Positions 1 through 7,744 of a DNA stretch of 16,881 nt are shown in pieces. This stretch comes from Actinomycetota bacterium. Lineage in GTDB: Bacteria > Actinomycetota > Thermoleophilia > Solirubrobacterales > Solirubrobacteraceae. Under the pieces are notes generated by a model that made no database searches, had not been told where the DNA came from, and saw only the letters and a list, made by a program, of their open reading frames with translations. The position numbers were made by a program, and so were the translations under genes. The stretch lies in assembly GCA_005888335.1 (NCBI GenBank), contig VAWY01000175.1:1-16881 (forward strand). Direction: 5' to 3'. The first letter of the stretch is position 1. Each line of letters opens with the position of its first letter.

Positions 1-1654
1 GATCTGCCAGGCCTGCGGCATGCCGCGCGCGACGCGCTGGCGGTGGGTGAACGGCCCGGCAGCGATCGCGCCGAGCAGCGCGGCGTTGCTGAGCGTCGAG
101 GCGCGCCGGTAGCGCTTGACGCCGCCCTCGACGACAGGATCGAGTGTCGCGTCGGCGTCGGCGAGCAGCCGCTCCGCGAGCTCCACGTCGCCCATCTCCT
201 TGGCGGCCCAGCTGATCGCCGCCAGTGCGGTGGCCGGGACGGGCCTGTAGTTGCCGGTGTCGATCTTGTCCCAGCCGCGCATCTCGATCTGCACGGGGCC
301 GTGCTCCGGGGCGTGCACCCACTCGTGGCGGACGGTCTCCCGGGGAAGACCGGCGCGAGCTGCCAGACGACGGCGGCGTCGGACAGGATCGAGGTCATGG
401 CGGGGATCGTCAGTCCGGTCATCGAGGAGCGGATGCCGATGGTCCGCCCGTCTACGGACAGGAACTCCTGCTCGAAACCTCGGCGGAAGCGCGGGAGCAC
501 ACGCTCGGCGTAGCTGGTGCCGAACATCCGGTCGTGCATCGGCAGCGGCAGCACGCCGTAGCCGTTGCACAGCGCGTAGATCCAGTTGGGCTCGCACGGA
601 TACAGGCAGAAGTCCGAGCGCTCGAAGTTGTCGGCGAGCGTCTCGACGAGGGCGTGCAGGTCATAGCGGTACTCCTGCCCGCGCGGGTGGCGGAAGGTGA
701 TCGAGCCAGGGTCGCTGTAGCGCGTGTCGCCGGTGTTGGAGACGTAGCTGGCGATCTGGTACGCCAGCCAGCCGGTGAGCATGATGTTGTCGCGCGGGAC
801 CGGGTCGGGGTTGTGGCGCAGGTGCCCCCAGAGGCTCTCCTTGGCCCAGTAGGCCCAGCAGATGCGCTCCTGCCACTTGTCGATCAGGTTGCGCTGCGCC
901 TGGCTGAGGTAGCCGTGGAAGGGCCCATGGTCGTGACCTGGTAGCGCACGCTCGAGGTCTGGAACTGCTCGATGCGATCGAAGCCGTTCCACTCGCCGAC
1001 CGGCTGCAGCGCGCGATCCAGCGCGAATCGCGCGAGCGCGAGCTCGTCGGGCGTGAGCTCGGGCTCGACCTGCGGCTCCGGCAGCCGCCGCGGCGTCGCC
1101 GGCTCGCGCGCGGCGATCTCGCGCAGGTGCGCGTTGCGCCGCTCGCGGCGCGCGAGCGCGGCGCGGTGGCCGCGCTCGCGCGCCGCCCACGCGCCGGCGA
1201 CGGCGGCGATGGCGCTCGCCGGAACGGCGACTCGCGCCAACCTGCCGGCCGGGCGCTGCCCCCGGCGGGCGCTGAGCGCGGCGCTCCCGAGCCACGTGGT
1301 GATCGGCGCGAGGATGTTGCCGCTGCCCAGCCACGCGAGCAGTGACAGCCCGAAGGCACCTTGCGAGGCCGCGAACGCGCCGGGGCGCTTGGCGCCGACG
1401 AACCCCGCGCCGGGCGCGGTGAGCCCGAGCCCCGCGTTGGCGAGCGGGCGCTTTCCCGCGGCGCGCGTCAGCGCGGCCCCCGCGACGACGGCGCCGGCGT
1501 AGGCGGCGACGGTCCGGCGCAGCCGGGCGGTCGTGACGGGGCCGTCCGGGCGCGAGCGCTCGGGGATCAGCGCGATCTGGGCGGCGGGCTCGAGCGGTTC
1601 GAGTCCCGGCTCCGTGGAGACGGCGGGCGGCGCTTCGGTGATGGCCGGGTTCAT
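1..1654 (-). pseudogene. Linalool dehydratase/isomerase-like protein with N-terminal membrane region; two frameshifts, 3' end beyond window
   Basis: The start is ATG at 1654. Residues 1-~243 are in one frame and carry about three hydrophobic stretches with Arg-rich loops. Near 921-926 the frame breaks and continues as MGPFHGYLSQAQRN. It breaks again within 339-345 and continues as ETVRHEWVHAPEHG to the window edge. Each break is at a short G/C run and fits one missing base. The middle and last parts resemble the LDI fold of Castellaniella linalool dehydratase-isomerase, which interconverts myrcene, linalool and geraniol. They show DNIMLTGW, then CEPNWIYALCN with two Cys nine residues apart (codons 594-596 and 567-569), matching the family's catalytic Cys pair as I recall it. 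Where I recall GH in the Castellaniella enzyme, this protein has GW (codon 768-770). It is the last visible gene of the SDR/membrane protein/monooxygenase operon, 15 bases after the monooxygenase. The breaks may be real decay or sequencing error. Family assignment is fairly sure; substrate is unknown. Confidence 0.72.
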
Positions 1655-1669
1655 GGTCTGTCCTCGTGG

Positions 1670-3148
1670 TCAGGCGCCGGCGCCGACGGCGCGCGGACGC
1701 GGCGCGAGCGCGTGATAGGCGGACGGGTCGAAGCGGCGGGTGCGGCGGCGGTACTCGACGTGCGAGCCGACCCAGACGGTGGTGACCTTGCCGGCGGCGG
1801 TCGTGTACCAGCCGGGGCAGCCGGTGGTGAAGACCGTGCGCTGCAGGCGGTGCTGCAGCTCGGCGTTGAATGCGTCGTGCACGTCGCGGCGCACATCGAC
1901 GGCGTGGCCGCCGCGCGCGATGTGCTCGACCGCTCGGCGGATGTAGCCGGCCTGGTACTCGAGCAGGCTGATGATCGTGTTCGTCAGCGAGCCGGTGTTC
2001 GGGCCGTAGCTCATGAAGAGGTTCGGGAACCCCGGCGTCGCGAGGCCGAGATAGGCCTCAGGACCGTCAGCCCAGGCGTCGCGGATCTCGAGGCCGTCGC
2101 GACCTTTGATCTTGATCGGCGCGAGGTACTCCGTCGCGGTGAAGCCGGTGCACCACACGACCACGTCGGCCGCGATCTCCTGCCCCTCCGAGGTCACCAC
2201 GCCGCCCGCTGTCATCGCCTGCACGCCTGCGCGCACGACGTCGACGTCCGGTCGCGCGATCGTGGGATACCACTCGCTGGAGAGCAGGACCCGGTTGCAG
2301 CCCAGCGCGTAGTCGGGCGTGCAGGCCGTGACCTTGGCTGGGTCCTTGACGATGCGGCGGATCGTCCAGCGCCGCTGCCCCTGCCAGACCCGACGGACGG
2401 GATCCAGCCTGCGCAGCACGATCGGGTAGCGCGACTCGAACCACCACCACATCAGCTTGTGGTAGGCGTGCAGCAGCGCCGGCACATGCGAGAGCGCGCG
2501 CTCGACCCGCCCCTGCGTCCAGTCGTACTTGTTGACGATCCAGCTCGGCGAACGCTGGACGACGGTCACATGCGCGGTCTGGCCGGCGATCGCCGGCACG
2601 ACCTGGATCGCGCTCGCGCCGCCGCCGACGACCACCACGCGCTTGCCCGCCAGGTCGGCGGAGTGATCCCACTCGGCGGAGTGGAACTGGGCGCCCGCGA
2701 AGCGCTCGCGGCCCTCCACGTCGGGCAGCTTCGGCCGGCTGAGCTGGCCGGTGGCGCACACGAGCACATCGACCGCGAGCGTCTCGCCGTCGGCCAGCTC
2801 GACCTCCCACCTGGCCCCGTCCTCGTCGAAGGTCGCGGCGACGACCTCCGCGCCGAAGCGGACGTGCTCGCGCACACCGCTCTCGATCGACACCTCGCGC
2901 AGGTAGTCGCGGATCTCCTGCCGGGAGCCGAAGCGCCGCGACCAGTCGGGCTTGAGGTGGCGCGAGAACTGGTAGATCACGCTCGGCACGTCGCACGCGG
3001 CGCCCGGGTAGGTGTTGGCCTGCCACACGCCGCCGACCTCGTCGGCGCGCTCGAGCACGGTGAACGATTCGATGCCCGCGGCCTTGAGCTCGAGCGCGAC
3101 GGCCAGGCCGCCGAAGCCGGCACCGACGATTGCGACGGTGGGAGTCAT
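1670..3148 (-). CDS. Baeyer-Villiger-type flavin-containing monooxygenase
   Basis: A 492-residue class B flavoprotein monooxygenase, normal length for the family. These enzymes use FAD and NADPH to insert one oxygen next to a carbonyl or to oxidise a heteroatom. Visible in order: FAD-binding GAGFGG at residues 9-14; the second BVMO fingerprint GGVWQANTYPGAACD at ~39-53; the FxGxxxHxxxW(P/D) signature as FAGAQFHSAEWD at 150-161; and the NADPH-binding GGGASA at ~175-180. All key residues are present, so it should be active. The ATG at 3148 overlaps the TGA of the upstream membrane-protein gene (ATGA), which supports this start and suggests translational coupling. It is followed after 15 bases by the LDI-like gene. 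The substrate cannot be read from sequence; the neighbours suggest a ketone derived from an alcohol by the operon's SDR. Confidence 0.9.
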   Translation of the reverse strand: MTPTVAIVGAGFGGLAVALELKAAGIESFTVLERADEVGGVWQANTYPGAACDVPSVIYQFSRHLKPDWSRRFGSRQEIRDYLREVSIESGVREHVRFGAEVVAATFDEDGARWEVELADGETLAVDVLVCATGQLSRPKLPDVEGRERFAGAQFHSAEWDHSADLAGKRVVVVGGGASAIQVVPAIAGQTAHVTVVQRSPSWIVNKYDWTQGRVERALSHVPALLHAYHKLMWWWFESRYPIVLRRLDPVRRVWQGQRRWTIRRIVKDPAKVTACTPDYALGCNRVLLSSEWYPTIARPDVDVVRAGVQAMTAGGVVTSEGQEIAADVVVWCTGFTATEYLAPIKIKGRDGLEIRDAWADGPEAYLGLATPGFPNLFMSYGPNTGSLTNTIISLLEYQAGYIRRAVEHIARGGHAVDVRRDVHDAFNAELQHRLQRTVFTTGCPGWYTTAAGKVTTVWVGSHVEYRRRTRRFDPSAYHALAPRPRAVGAGA

Positions 3149-3519
3149 GAGGTGCGCGTTGCCTTCGGTCGATGGACGAGACGAGCGCCGGCGAGCACCG
3201 CGGGCCAGCCGGCGAGGTGATGGATGAGGTCCGGCACCGGGGCGTCGACGACGACGGCCCGGGTGAGGTGCTGGTCGACGAGCGGCGCGAGCATCCACGC
3301 CGAGCCGGCGAAGAGCAGTGCCGGGCCCACGCCCGCCACGAGCTCACGACGGACCGAGACCGGCAGCGCGAGCGCGAGCAGCGGTGCGGCCGCGACGCCC
3401 ACCTGCAGGCCATCGACCCGCGCGGCGCCGACCGCGGCCAGGCAGCCGTCCGTGGCGGCCCCGGCGGCCAGCCCGGCCACCGCGGCGACGACGAGCGCGA
3501 GCCGCGCGGTCGCCGTCAT
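3145..3519 (-). CDS. Small membrane protein of unknown function
   Basis: A 124-residue hydrophobic protein not recognised as a named family. It has about three to four likely membrane segments: residues ~5-28, ~38-56, ~62-82 and a weaker one near 95-112 following a PDLIHH sequence. The tail is basic (HRPKATRTS). The ATG at 3519 shares an ATGA overlap with the stop of the upstream SDR, and its own TGA overlaps the start of the monooxygenase in the same way. It is therefore locked into the operon on both sides. A GTG-type start six codons upstream (3537) is possible but would lose the neat coupling. A membrane anchor, or an uptake helper for hydrophobic substrate, is conceivable but is only inference from context. 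Confidence 0.7.
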   Translation of the reverse strand: MTATARLALVVAAVAGLAAGAATDGCLAAVGAARVDGLQVGVAAAPLLALALPVSVRRELVAGVGPALLFAGSAWMLAPLVDQHLTRAVVVDAPVPDLIHHLAGWPAVLAGARLVHRPKATRTS

Positions 3520-4340
3520 CGAGCCGCCTGCGCCCATTGCGGCTGGCGGGCGCTGCCGTCCGCGGCGATGAACTGCTCGTCAGCGCCGAGCCGGCGCGCG
3601 ATCGCATCGGCCGCCCAACGGGGCAGCAGCCGCTCGGAGCCCTGCACGAGGACCGCGGCCGAACGGGGCAGGATGACCTCGTCGCGCGGCTCGATCACCG
3701 CCGCCGAGATCCCGCGCGCGATGTCGGCCGGGTCGGCCGCGGGCACGCGACCGCTCTGCGCCCCCTCGGTCATCCGCGTGCGCGTGAACGACGGCATGAC
3801 GAGCGTGAAGCGCACCCCGGAGGCGTGGTGCTCGCGCCGCAGCGCGCGCGTGAAGCCCACGACGGCGTGCTTGGTCGCGCAGTAGGACGCCATCCCCGCA
3901 GCCACCTGGCGGCCGGCCACCGAGGCCACATTCACGATCTGGCCGCTGCCGCGCGCGAGCATCGCCGGGAGCGCGAGCCGCACGCCGCGCATCACGCCGT
4001 GCACGTTCACGGCGAACATCAGCTCGGCCAGGGCCGGCGGCTGGGCGAGGAAGCGCCCGGTCGGCATGATGCCGGCGTTGTTGACGAGCACGTCGAGGCG
4101 CCCCGTCTCGCTCTCGGCCGCCGCGATGAACGCGGCGAACGAGTCCTCGTCGGTGACGTCGAGGGGGAGGGCGCTGGCGCGCAGCCGCGCGGCCTCGCGT
4201 TCGACGAGGTCGCCGTCGAGATCGCCGAGGACGACGCGCGCGCCGGCGTCACTCAGCGCGGCCGCAGTGGCCAGCCCGATCCCGCGTGCGGCGCCCGTAA
4301 TGGCGATCGTGCGACCGGTCAGCGGACGGTTTGAAGACAT
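3516..4340 (-). CDS. Short-chain dehydrogenase/reductase (SDR), likely NAD-dependent
   Basis: A 274-residue classical SDR. It shows the nucleotide-binding TGAARGIG at residues 15-22, the structural NNAG at 87-90, and a catalytic set of Ser140 (VNVAS), Tyr153 and Lys157 (YCATK). An Asp at residue 40, at the end of the second beta strand (VVLGDLD), favours NAD(H) over NADP(H). The C-terminus is about 20-30 residues longer than the shortest SDRs. The ATG at 4340 is chosen because homology begins just after it; frame-open sequence further upstream is Arg-rich and unlike protein. It is the first gene of the operon, and its stop overlaps the start of the membrane protein. The probable role is interconversion of an alcohol and a carbonyl feeding the downstream monooxygenase; substrate unknown. 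Confidence 0.9.
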   Translation of the reverse strand: MSSNRPLTGRTIAITGAARGIGLATAAALSDAGARVVLGDLDGDLVEREAARLRASALPLDVTDEDSFAAFIAAAESETGRLDVLVNNAGIMPTGRFLAQPPALAELMFAVNVHGVMRGVRLALPAMLARGSGQIVNVASVAGRQVAAGMASYCATKHAVVGFTRALRREHHASGVRFTLVMPSFTRTRMTEGAQSGRVPAADPADIARGISAAVIEPRDEVILPRSAAVLVQGSERLLPRWAADAIARRLGADEQFIAADGSARQPQWAQAAR

Positions 4341-4485
4341 GGCGCCAGTCTGCGGGCGCGAATCGCCACCGGGAAGGCGCACGCTGCTGAATCTGAGGAC
4401 GAAATGAGTGCACCGTGCACACCAACGGCGCGACCGCGCCGCTCCCCGTGCGCACAAACGGTGCACGGTGCGCGATGATCCGCGG
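4341..4485. promoter_or_regulatory. Divergent promoter region between SDR operon and PucR regulator
   Basis: This 145-base stretch separates the leftward SDR operon from the rightward PucR-type regulator, so both promoters should lie here. It is somewhat less GC-rich in its centre (around 4385-4410). It contains the inverted repeat listed separately and an additional GTGCGCAC palindrome at 4448-4455. No confident -35/-10 pair could be picked by eye. Confidence 0.5.
4410..4471. repeat. Perfect 11-base inverted repeat, putative operator
   Basis: GCACCGTGCAC at 4410-4420 is exactly repeated in reverse complement as GTGCACGGTGC at 4461-4471, with 40 bases between. Each arm contains the palindrome GTGCAC, and a related GTGCGCAC lies between them at 4448-4455. 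The three sites start about 33 and 13 bases apart. Position in the divergent promoter makes it a good candidate binding site for the adjacent PucR-family protein. The right arm overlaps an alternative GTG start of that gene at 4468. Confidence 0.5.
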
Positions 4486-5679
4486 GTGCCCGCCAGCCTG
4501 GAGATCCGCCTGGCCGACGAGCTCGAACGCAACAGTGGCGCCTACGCCGAGCTTGTCCTCGACCGGATCGCCGCCGAGGTGCCCGAGCTGCTGGCTGACG
4601 AGCGCAAACGCGATCTCGCGCGGACGGGATCGCAGGCGCTGCTGCGCGAGTTCGCCACCGCGCTGCGCCACGAGCTCGGCTCCATCCACTACCACGCCCC
4701 GACCGCCGCGCTCGCCTACGGCCGTCACCTCGCGCACGAAGGCGTTTCGCTTCCGGCGATCCTGCGCTCCTATCGGCTCGGCCAAGAGGTGCTGTTCGCG
4801 CGAGCCGCCCAACTCGCGCTCGAAGAGGACTCGGGCGACGAGGCAGTGCGCTCGCTGGCGCGAATCGGCGCGCTCTCGTTTCGCTTCTCAGACGGGGCGA
4901 TGAGCGACGTCGCCCACGAGTACGAGACGCAGCGCGAGCTCTTCATCCGCGGAACGCTCGCCCAGCGCGCGTCGACGCTCCAGGCGCTGCTCGCGGGGCG
5001 CGCCGTGGACGTGGCCGCGGCCGAGCGCACGCTCGGCCACCGCCTCGACGGCGCCCACCTCGCGATCGTCGCGTGGTCTGCGGACCCGGCCATCGCCGGT
5101 GAGGCGATCGCCGGCGCCGCCCGCGAGCTCGTCCGCGCCGTCGGCCAGGGACGGCCGCTCGTGGTCACCGACACGCCCGGCGAGGCGACGATCTGGACGG
5201 CGCCGGCGCCGCGTCCGCTCGAGCGGAGCGTCGCCGCGCTGTTGCCGCCAGGCATCAGGGCTGCGATCGGCCGGCCCGGGTCCGGCGTCGACGGGTTCGC
5301 CGCGACCAGGCGTCAGGCGGACCTCGCACGATCCGTCGCCGGCCACCGCGACGGTCCTGCCGTCACCTATTACGAAGACGTCGCGCTCGCCGCCGTGCTG
5401 CTGCGCGACCGCGAGGCCGCCAGCACCTTCGCCGCCGAGGAGCTCGGTGAGCTCGCAGCCCAGACGCGGGCGGCGGCTGAGCTGCGCGAAACGCTCACCG
5501 GCTTCTTCGCCAACGGCCACGATCAAAGCCGCACCGCCGACGCGCTGGGCGTGCACCGCAACACGATCGCCAAGCGCTTGCGTCGGGCCGAAGCCATCCT
5601 CGGGCGGCCGATCACCTCGCGCCCACGGGAGCTCGAAGCCGCCCTGCTCATCGCCGAAGTCGACGCGCCCGGCCCGTAG
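4486..5679 (+). CDS. PucR-family transcriptional regulator (RsbRD_N-like, PucR domain, C-terminal HTH)
   Basis: A 397-residue regulator. The N-terminal ~150 residues resemble the helical RsbRD_N-type sensor domain (LPAILRSYRLGQEV). A middle GGDEF-like PucR/CdaR domain follows. The C-terminal helix-turn-helix of HTH_30 type is clear: LRETLTGFFANG, then QSRTADALGVHRNTIAKRL and a LEAALLIAE tail. Such proteins usually control a neighbouring catabolic operon in response to its substrate. The GTG at 4486 is chosen because homology begins at once; GTG 4468 and GTG 4408 are alternatives, and no clear Shine-Dalgarno is visible, so translation may be leaderless. It is divergent from the SDR/monooxygenase/LDI-like operon, which is its most likely target. 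Confidence 0.87.
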   Translation: MPASLEIRLADELERNSGAYAELVLDRIAAEVPELLADERKRDLARTGSQALLREFATALRHELGSIHYHAPTAALAYGRHLAHEGVSLPAILRSYRLGQEVLFARAAQLALEEDSGDEAVRSLARIGALSFRFSDGAMSDVAHEYETQRELFIRGTLAQRASTLQALLAGRAVDVAAAERTLGHRLDGAHLAIVAWSADPAIAGEAIAGAARELVRAVGQGRPLVVTDTPGEATIWTAPAPRPLERSVAALLPPGIRAAIGRPGSGVDGFAATRRQADLARSVAGHRDGPAVTYYEDVALAAVLLRDREAASTFAAEELGELAAQTRAAAELRETLTGFFANGHDQSRTADALGVHRNTIAKRLRRAEAILGRPITSRPRELEAALLIAEVDAPGP

Positions 5680-5690
5680 GAGATCCAGTG

Positions 5691-5708
5691 GGCGACCCTT
5701 GGGTCACC
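5691..5708. terminator. Possible bidirectional hairpin between convergent genes
   Basis: GGCGACCC followed by TT and GGGTCACC forms an eight-pair stem with one mismatch and a very tight loop. It lies between the convergent PucR regulator and the acetyltransferase and covers the acetyltransferase stop codon. There is no T-run on either side, so the terminator call is weak. Confidence 0.22.
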
Positions 5709-6270
5709 ACAGCCTGTCTATCTGGCCTGGGTAGAGCGCGATGCGGCATCCGGTGAAGGACCGCGCCGTGTCATCTGGCGCCACGGTGAAGAAGCACGCC
5801 ATGACGACCTTGTCGAACCGATCGCTGGGCAAGGGCGCTTCCGGTGTTCCTCCGATCAGCACTGCGCCGGCGAGCGCCTGCCAGCCGGCCCGCTCGTAGA
5901 AGCGCCGCAACGGGCGATCGCAGGTGAAGATGCCCAGATCGGCGCCGCTGGCGCCGATGTCGTAGCGGGCGGCCTCGACGAGGCGGCGACCGTATCCCTT
6001 GCCGCGCTCCACCCGGTCGGTGACGACCGTGCTCAGCCCGCTCGCGGCGTAGCGCCGGCCGCGATGGACGATCTCCTTGGAGAGGATGTCCAGGGCCGCC
6101 AGGACACGCCGGTCGTCGACCAGCAGCATCGACAGGGGCCGCAGCGCCGGATCGTGCCTCGGGCCGGGCTGCGGGCGCTCGTCGGAGGGCCACACGTCGT
6201 GCTGAAGCGCGGCTACCTGCAGACGGAGGTCCAACGGGACGTCGGATTCAGGACAGCAAAGGATCTCCAT
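5704..6270 (-). CDS. GNAT-family N-acetyltransferase, AAC(2')-like
   Basis: A 188-residue acetyltransferase. The acetyl-CoA loop is visible as VTDRVERGKGYGRRL (pattern R-x-x-G-x-G), followed by a DLGIFTCDRPLRRFYERAGW segment typical of motif B. The overall order, with a C-terminal CRIALYPGQIDRLW, recalls aminoglycoside 2'-N-acetyltransferases, whose C-termini end in a similar Cys...D-W sequence. Resistance is therefore possible, but many GNATs of this shape act on unknown substrates. It follows the second PucR regulator by 21 bases on the same strand and is probably co-transcribed with it. The ATG at 6270 has no obvious ribosome binding site. Confidence 0.8.
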   Translation of the reverse strand: MEILCCPESDVPLDLRLQVAALQHDVWPSDERPQPGPRHDPALRPLSMLLVDDRRVLAALDILSKEIVHRGRRYAASGLSTVVTDRVERGKGYGRRLVEAARYDIGASGADLGIFTCDRPLRRFYERAGWQALAGAVLIGGTPEAPLPSDRFDKVVMACFFTVAPDDTARSFTGCRIALYPGQIDRLW

Positions 6271-6291
6271 GCGATGACGCGCGCGGTGCTC

Positions 6292-7464
6292 CTAGGTGTC
6301 GGTTGCCAGCAGGGCCTGGAGGCGCAGCGCGATGTGGAGTTCGAGCGAACGGGTGCTGACCGGATAGCCGAGGAGGTCCTCGATTCCCCGCAGGCGGTAG
6401 GCGACGGTGCGATCGTTGACGCCGAGCATCGCAGCGGCCGCCGACGCGTTGGAGGAGGTCTCGAAGTAGGCGCGCAGGGTCTCGCGCAGCGTCGCGCTGC
6501 GCGGGTCGTCGGCGGCGAGCGGCCCGAGCTCGCGCGCGACGAGCTCGCGCGCGGCCGCCTCGTCGTGCACGGCGAGGGCTTCGACGACGACGTCGCCGAA
6601 GCGCGTCACGGGCGCCGGCCGGTGGCGGGCGACGAGGTAGGCGCGCTGCGCCTCGCGGTGCGTGCGGCGGAAGCCGTCGACGCCGGCGCCGACCGAGCCG
6701 AGCGCGATCGCGGTTCGCTCGGGCGGCGCGAACGATGCGACGCTGCGGGCCCACTCCGATGCTCCGGCCGCGGCGACCGCGAACCACGCCCACACGAACT
6801 CCTCGTCGGCGACGATCACGAGCGACGGGCCGCCGAGGGCTCGCCCGAGGACGCGCAGCGCCTCGTCGGCGTGATCTCCCCACGCGATGGCCCCGAGGTG
6901 GTCGCCGCGCAGGTCGTAGCCGAGCTCTGCGGCGTCGGTGCGCCTGCCGTCGAGCAGGTCACGCACGGCGCGCCGGCGGCGGTGCTCGCCGCTGCGCATG
7001 AGTGCGTCGCGCTCGCGCGTGTAGGCCTCCGTGACGACCGGGACGACCGCGTCGACGTAGGCGAAGAGGTAGCGCGACGCGAGGCGCAGCATCTCGTTGC
7101 GCGTCTCGTCGTCGAGGTCGAGCGCCTGGATCTGCGCAAGGACGTGTTCCCAGGCCACGGCGTGGCCGACGCGGTAGGTCTGCAGCAGCCGAGGCAGGTC
7201 CAAGCCGAGGCGGGCGGCGCGGCGCGCCCCGTCCTCGGCCTCGGCGGGCGCCAGGCCCGCACGCCCGGCGACGAGGCTCGCGAGGCCGGCGCGCACGTTC
7301 GCGTAGGCGCTGCGGCGCGTGGCGTCGTCGAGCTCGGGGTGCTCGAGCGCCGTGAAGTCCGGGATCTCGGCGCGCATCCGCTCGAGCATCTCGTCGACGA
7401 GCGCATCGATCTCGGTCTCGAGCGCTTCGGCCATCGAGATCAGTGAGGACTCGATGCTGCGCAT
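6292..7464 (-). CDS. PucR-family transcriptional regulator (second copy)
   Basis: A 390-residue protein with the same architecture as the regulator at 4486-5679: a helical RsbRD_N-like N-terminus containing LLQTYRVGHAV (aligning with ILRSYRLGQEV in the other), a middle PucR/GGDEF-like domain, and a C-terminal HTH_30-type domain (LRETLRAYFETSSNASAAAA, then GVNDRTVAYRL). ATG 7464 is taken as start. A GTG at 7491 would add nine residues and overlaps the stop of the upstream SDR remnant as GTGA; neither start has a clear ribosome binding site. The likely target is the acetyltransferase downstream, or the catabolic genes once continuous with the SDR remnant. Confidence 0.87.
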   Translation of the reverse strand: MRSIESSLISMAEALETEIDALVDEMLERMRAEIPDFTALEHPELDDATRRSAYANVRAGLASLVAGRAGLAPAEAEDGARRAARLGLDLPRLLQTYRVGHAVAWEHVLAQIQALDLDDETRNEMLRLASRYLFAYVDAVVPVVTEAYTRERDALMRSGEHRRRRAVRDLLDGRRTDAAELGYDLRGDHLGAIAWGDHADEALRVLGRALGGPSLVIVADEEFVWAWFAVAAAGASEWARSVASFAPPERTAIALGSVGAGVDGFRRTHREAQRAYLVARHRPAPVTRFGDVVVEALAVHDEAAARELVARELGPLAADDPRSATLRETLRAYFETSSNASAAAAMLGVNDRTVAYRLRGIEDLLGYPVSTRSLELHIALRLQALLATDT

Positions 7465-7487
7465 CGGCGCAACTGTAAGCGCGCGGG

Positions 7488-7607
7488 TCACGCGACCGAT
7501 GCCGCGGCGCCGTCGCTCGCCGGCTTGCCGAGGATCTGCCCGCCATCGATGACGAGCGTCTCGCCGGTGATCCAGCTCGCGCCGTCGGAGGCCAGGAACG
7601 CGCCCCC
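7488..7607 (-). pseudogene. C-terminal remnant of a short-chain dehydrogenase
   Basis: The last ~39 codons read GGAFLASDGASWITGETLVI followed by DGG, the hallmark end of classical SDRs (FLASD..SWITG..L.VDGG). The open frame continues upstream to 7766 but loses any SDR resemblance, so the first ~200 residues of the gene are absent here. An N-terminal SDR fragment in the same orientation lies at 13845-13946. Together they suggest that one SDR gene was split and lost its middle. The stop overlaps a GTG of the downstream PucR gene. Confidence 0.72.
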
Positions 7608-7744
7608 ACGGGCGCTGGCCGCGCGAGAGTCAGTAGATCCGGAAGGAGGAGGATCGGCCAGCGCGGCCGCCAGCGCGGTGGCGAAGCCGGCCACGCCCTT
7701 AACGCACACGCGACGCGCTGCCGGGTAGTCGACCGGGTGGAACC
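7608..7744. other. Left junction and upstream region of the KimA-like gene
   Basis: These 137 bases lie between the SDR remnant and the transporter start. On the plus strand there is a purine-rich run GGAAGGAGGAGGA at 7641-7653 that looks like a strong Shine-Dalgarno, but no start codon follows at proper distance, so it may be a relic. The minus-strand frame here encodes GVAGFATALAAALADPPP, which I do not recognise. No c-di-AMP riboswitch-like structure could be identified by eye. Confidence 0.35.

Noticed and set aside
1361..3220. Long plus-strand open frame of ~619 codons opposite the monooxygenase
   Set aside because: Arg/Gly/Asp-rich without motifs; it is the antisense shadow of a monooxygenase with all its fingerprints intact.
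6064..7446. Plus-strand open frame of ~460 codons opposite the second PucR gene
   Set aside because: No recognisable domain; shadow of a protein with clear homology to the other PucR regulator.
7641..7653. Strong Shine-Dalgarno-like purine run as start signal of a plus-strand gene
   Set aside because: No ATG, GTG or TTG at usable spacing opens a meaningful frame; at most a relic at the junction.
7608..7744. c-di-AMP (ydaO-type) riboswitch before the KimA-like gene
   Set aside because: Expected from Bacillus, but the gap is short and no matching conserved elements or terminator hairpin could be seen.
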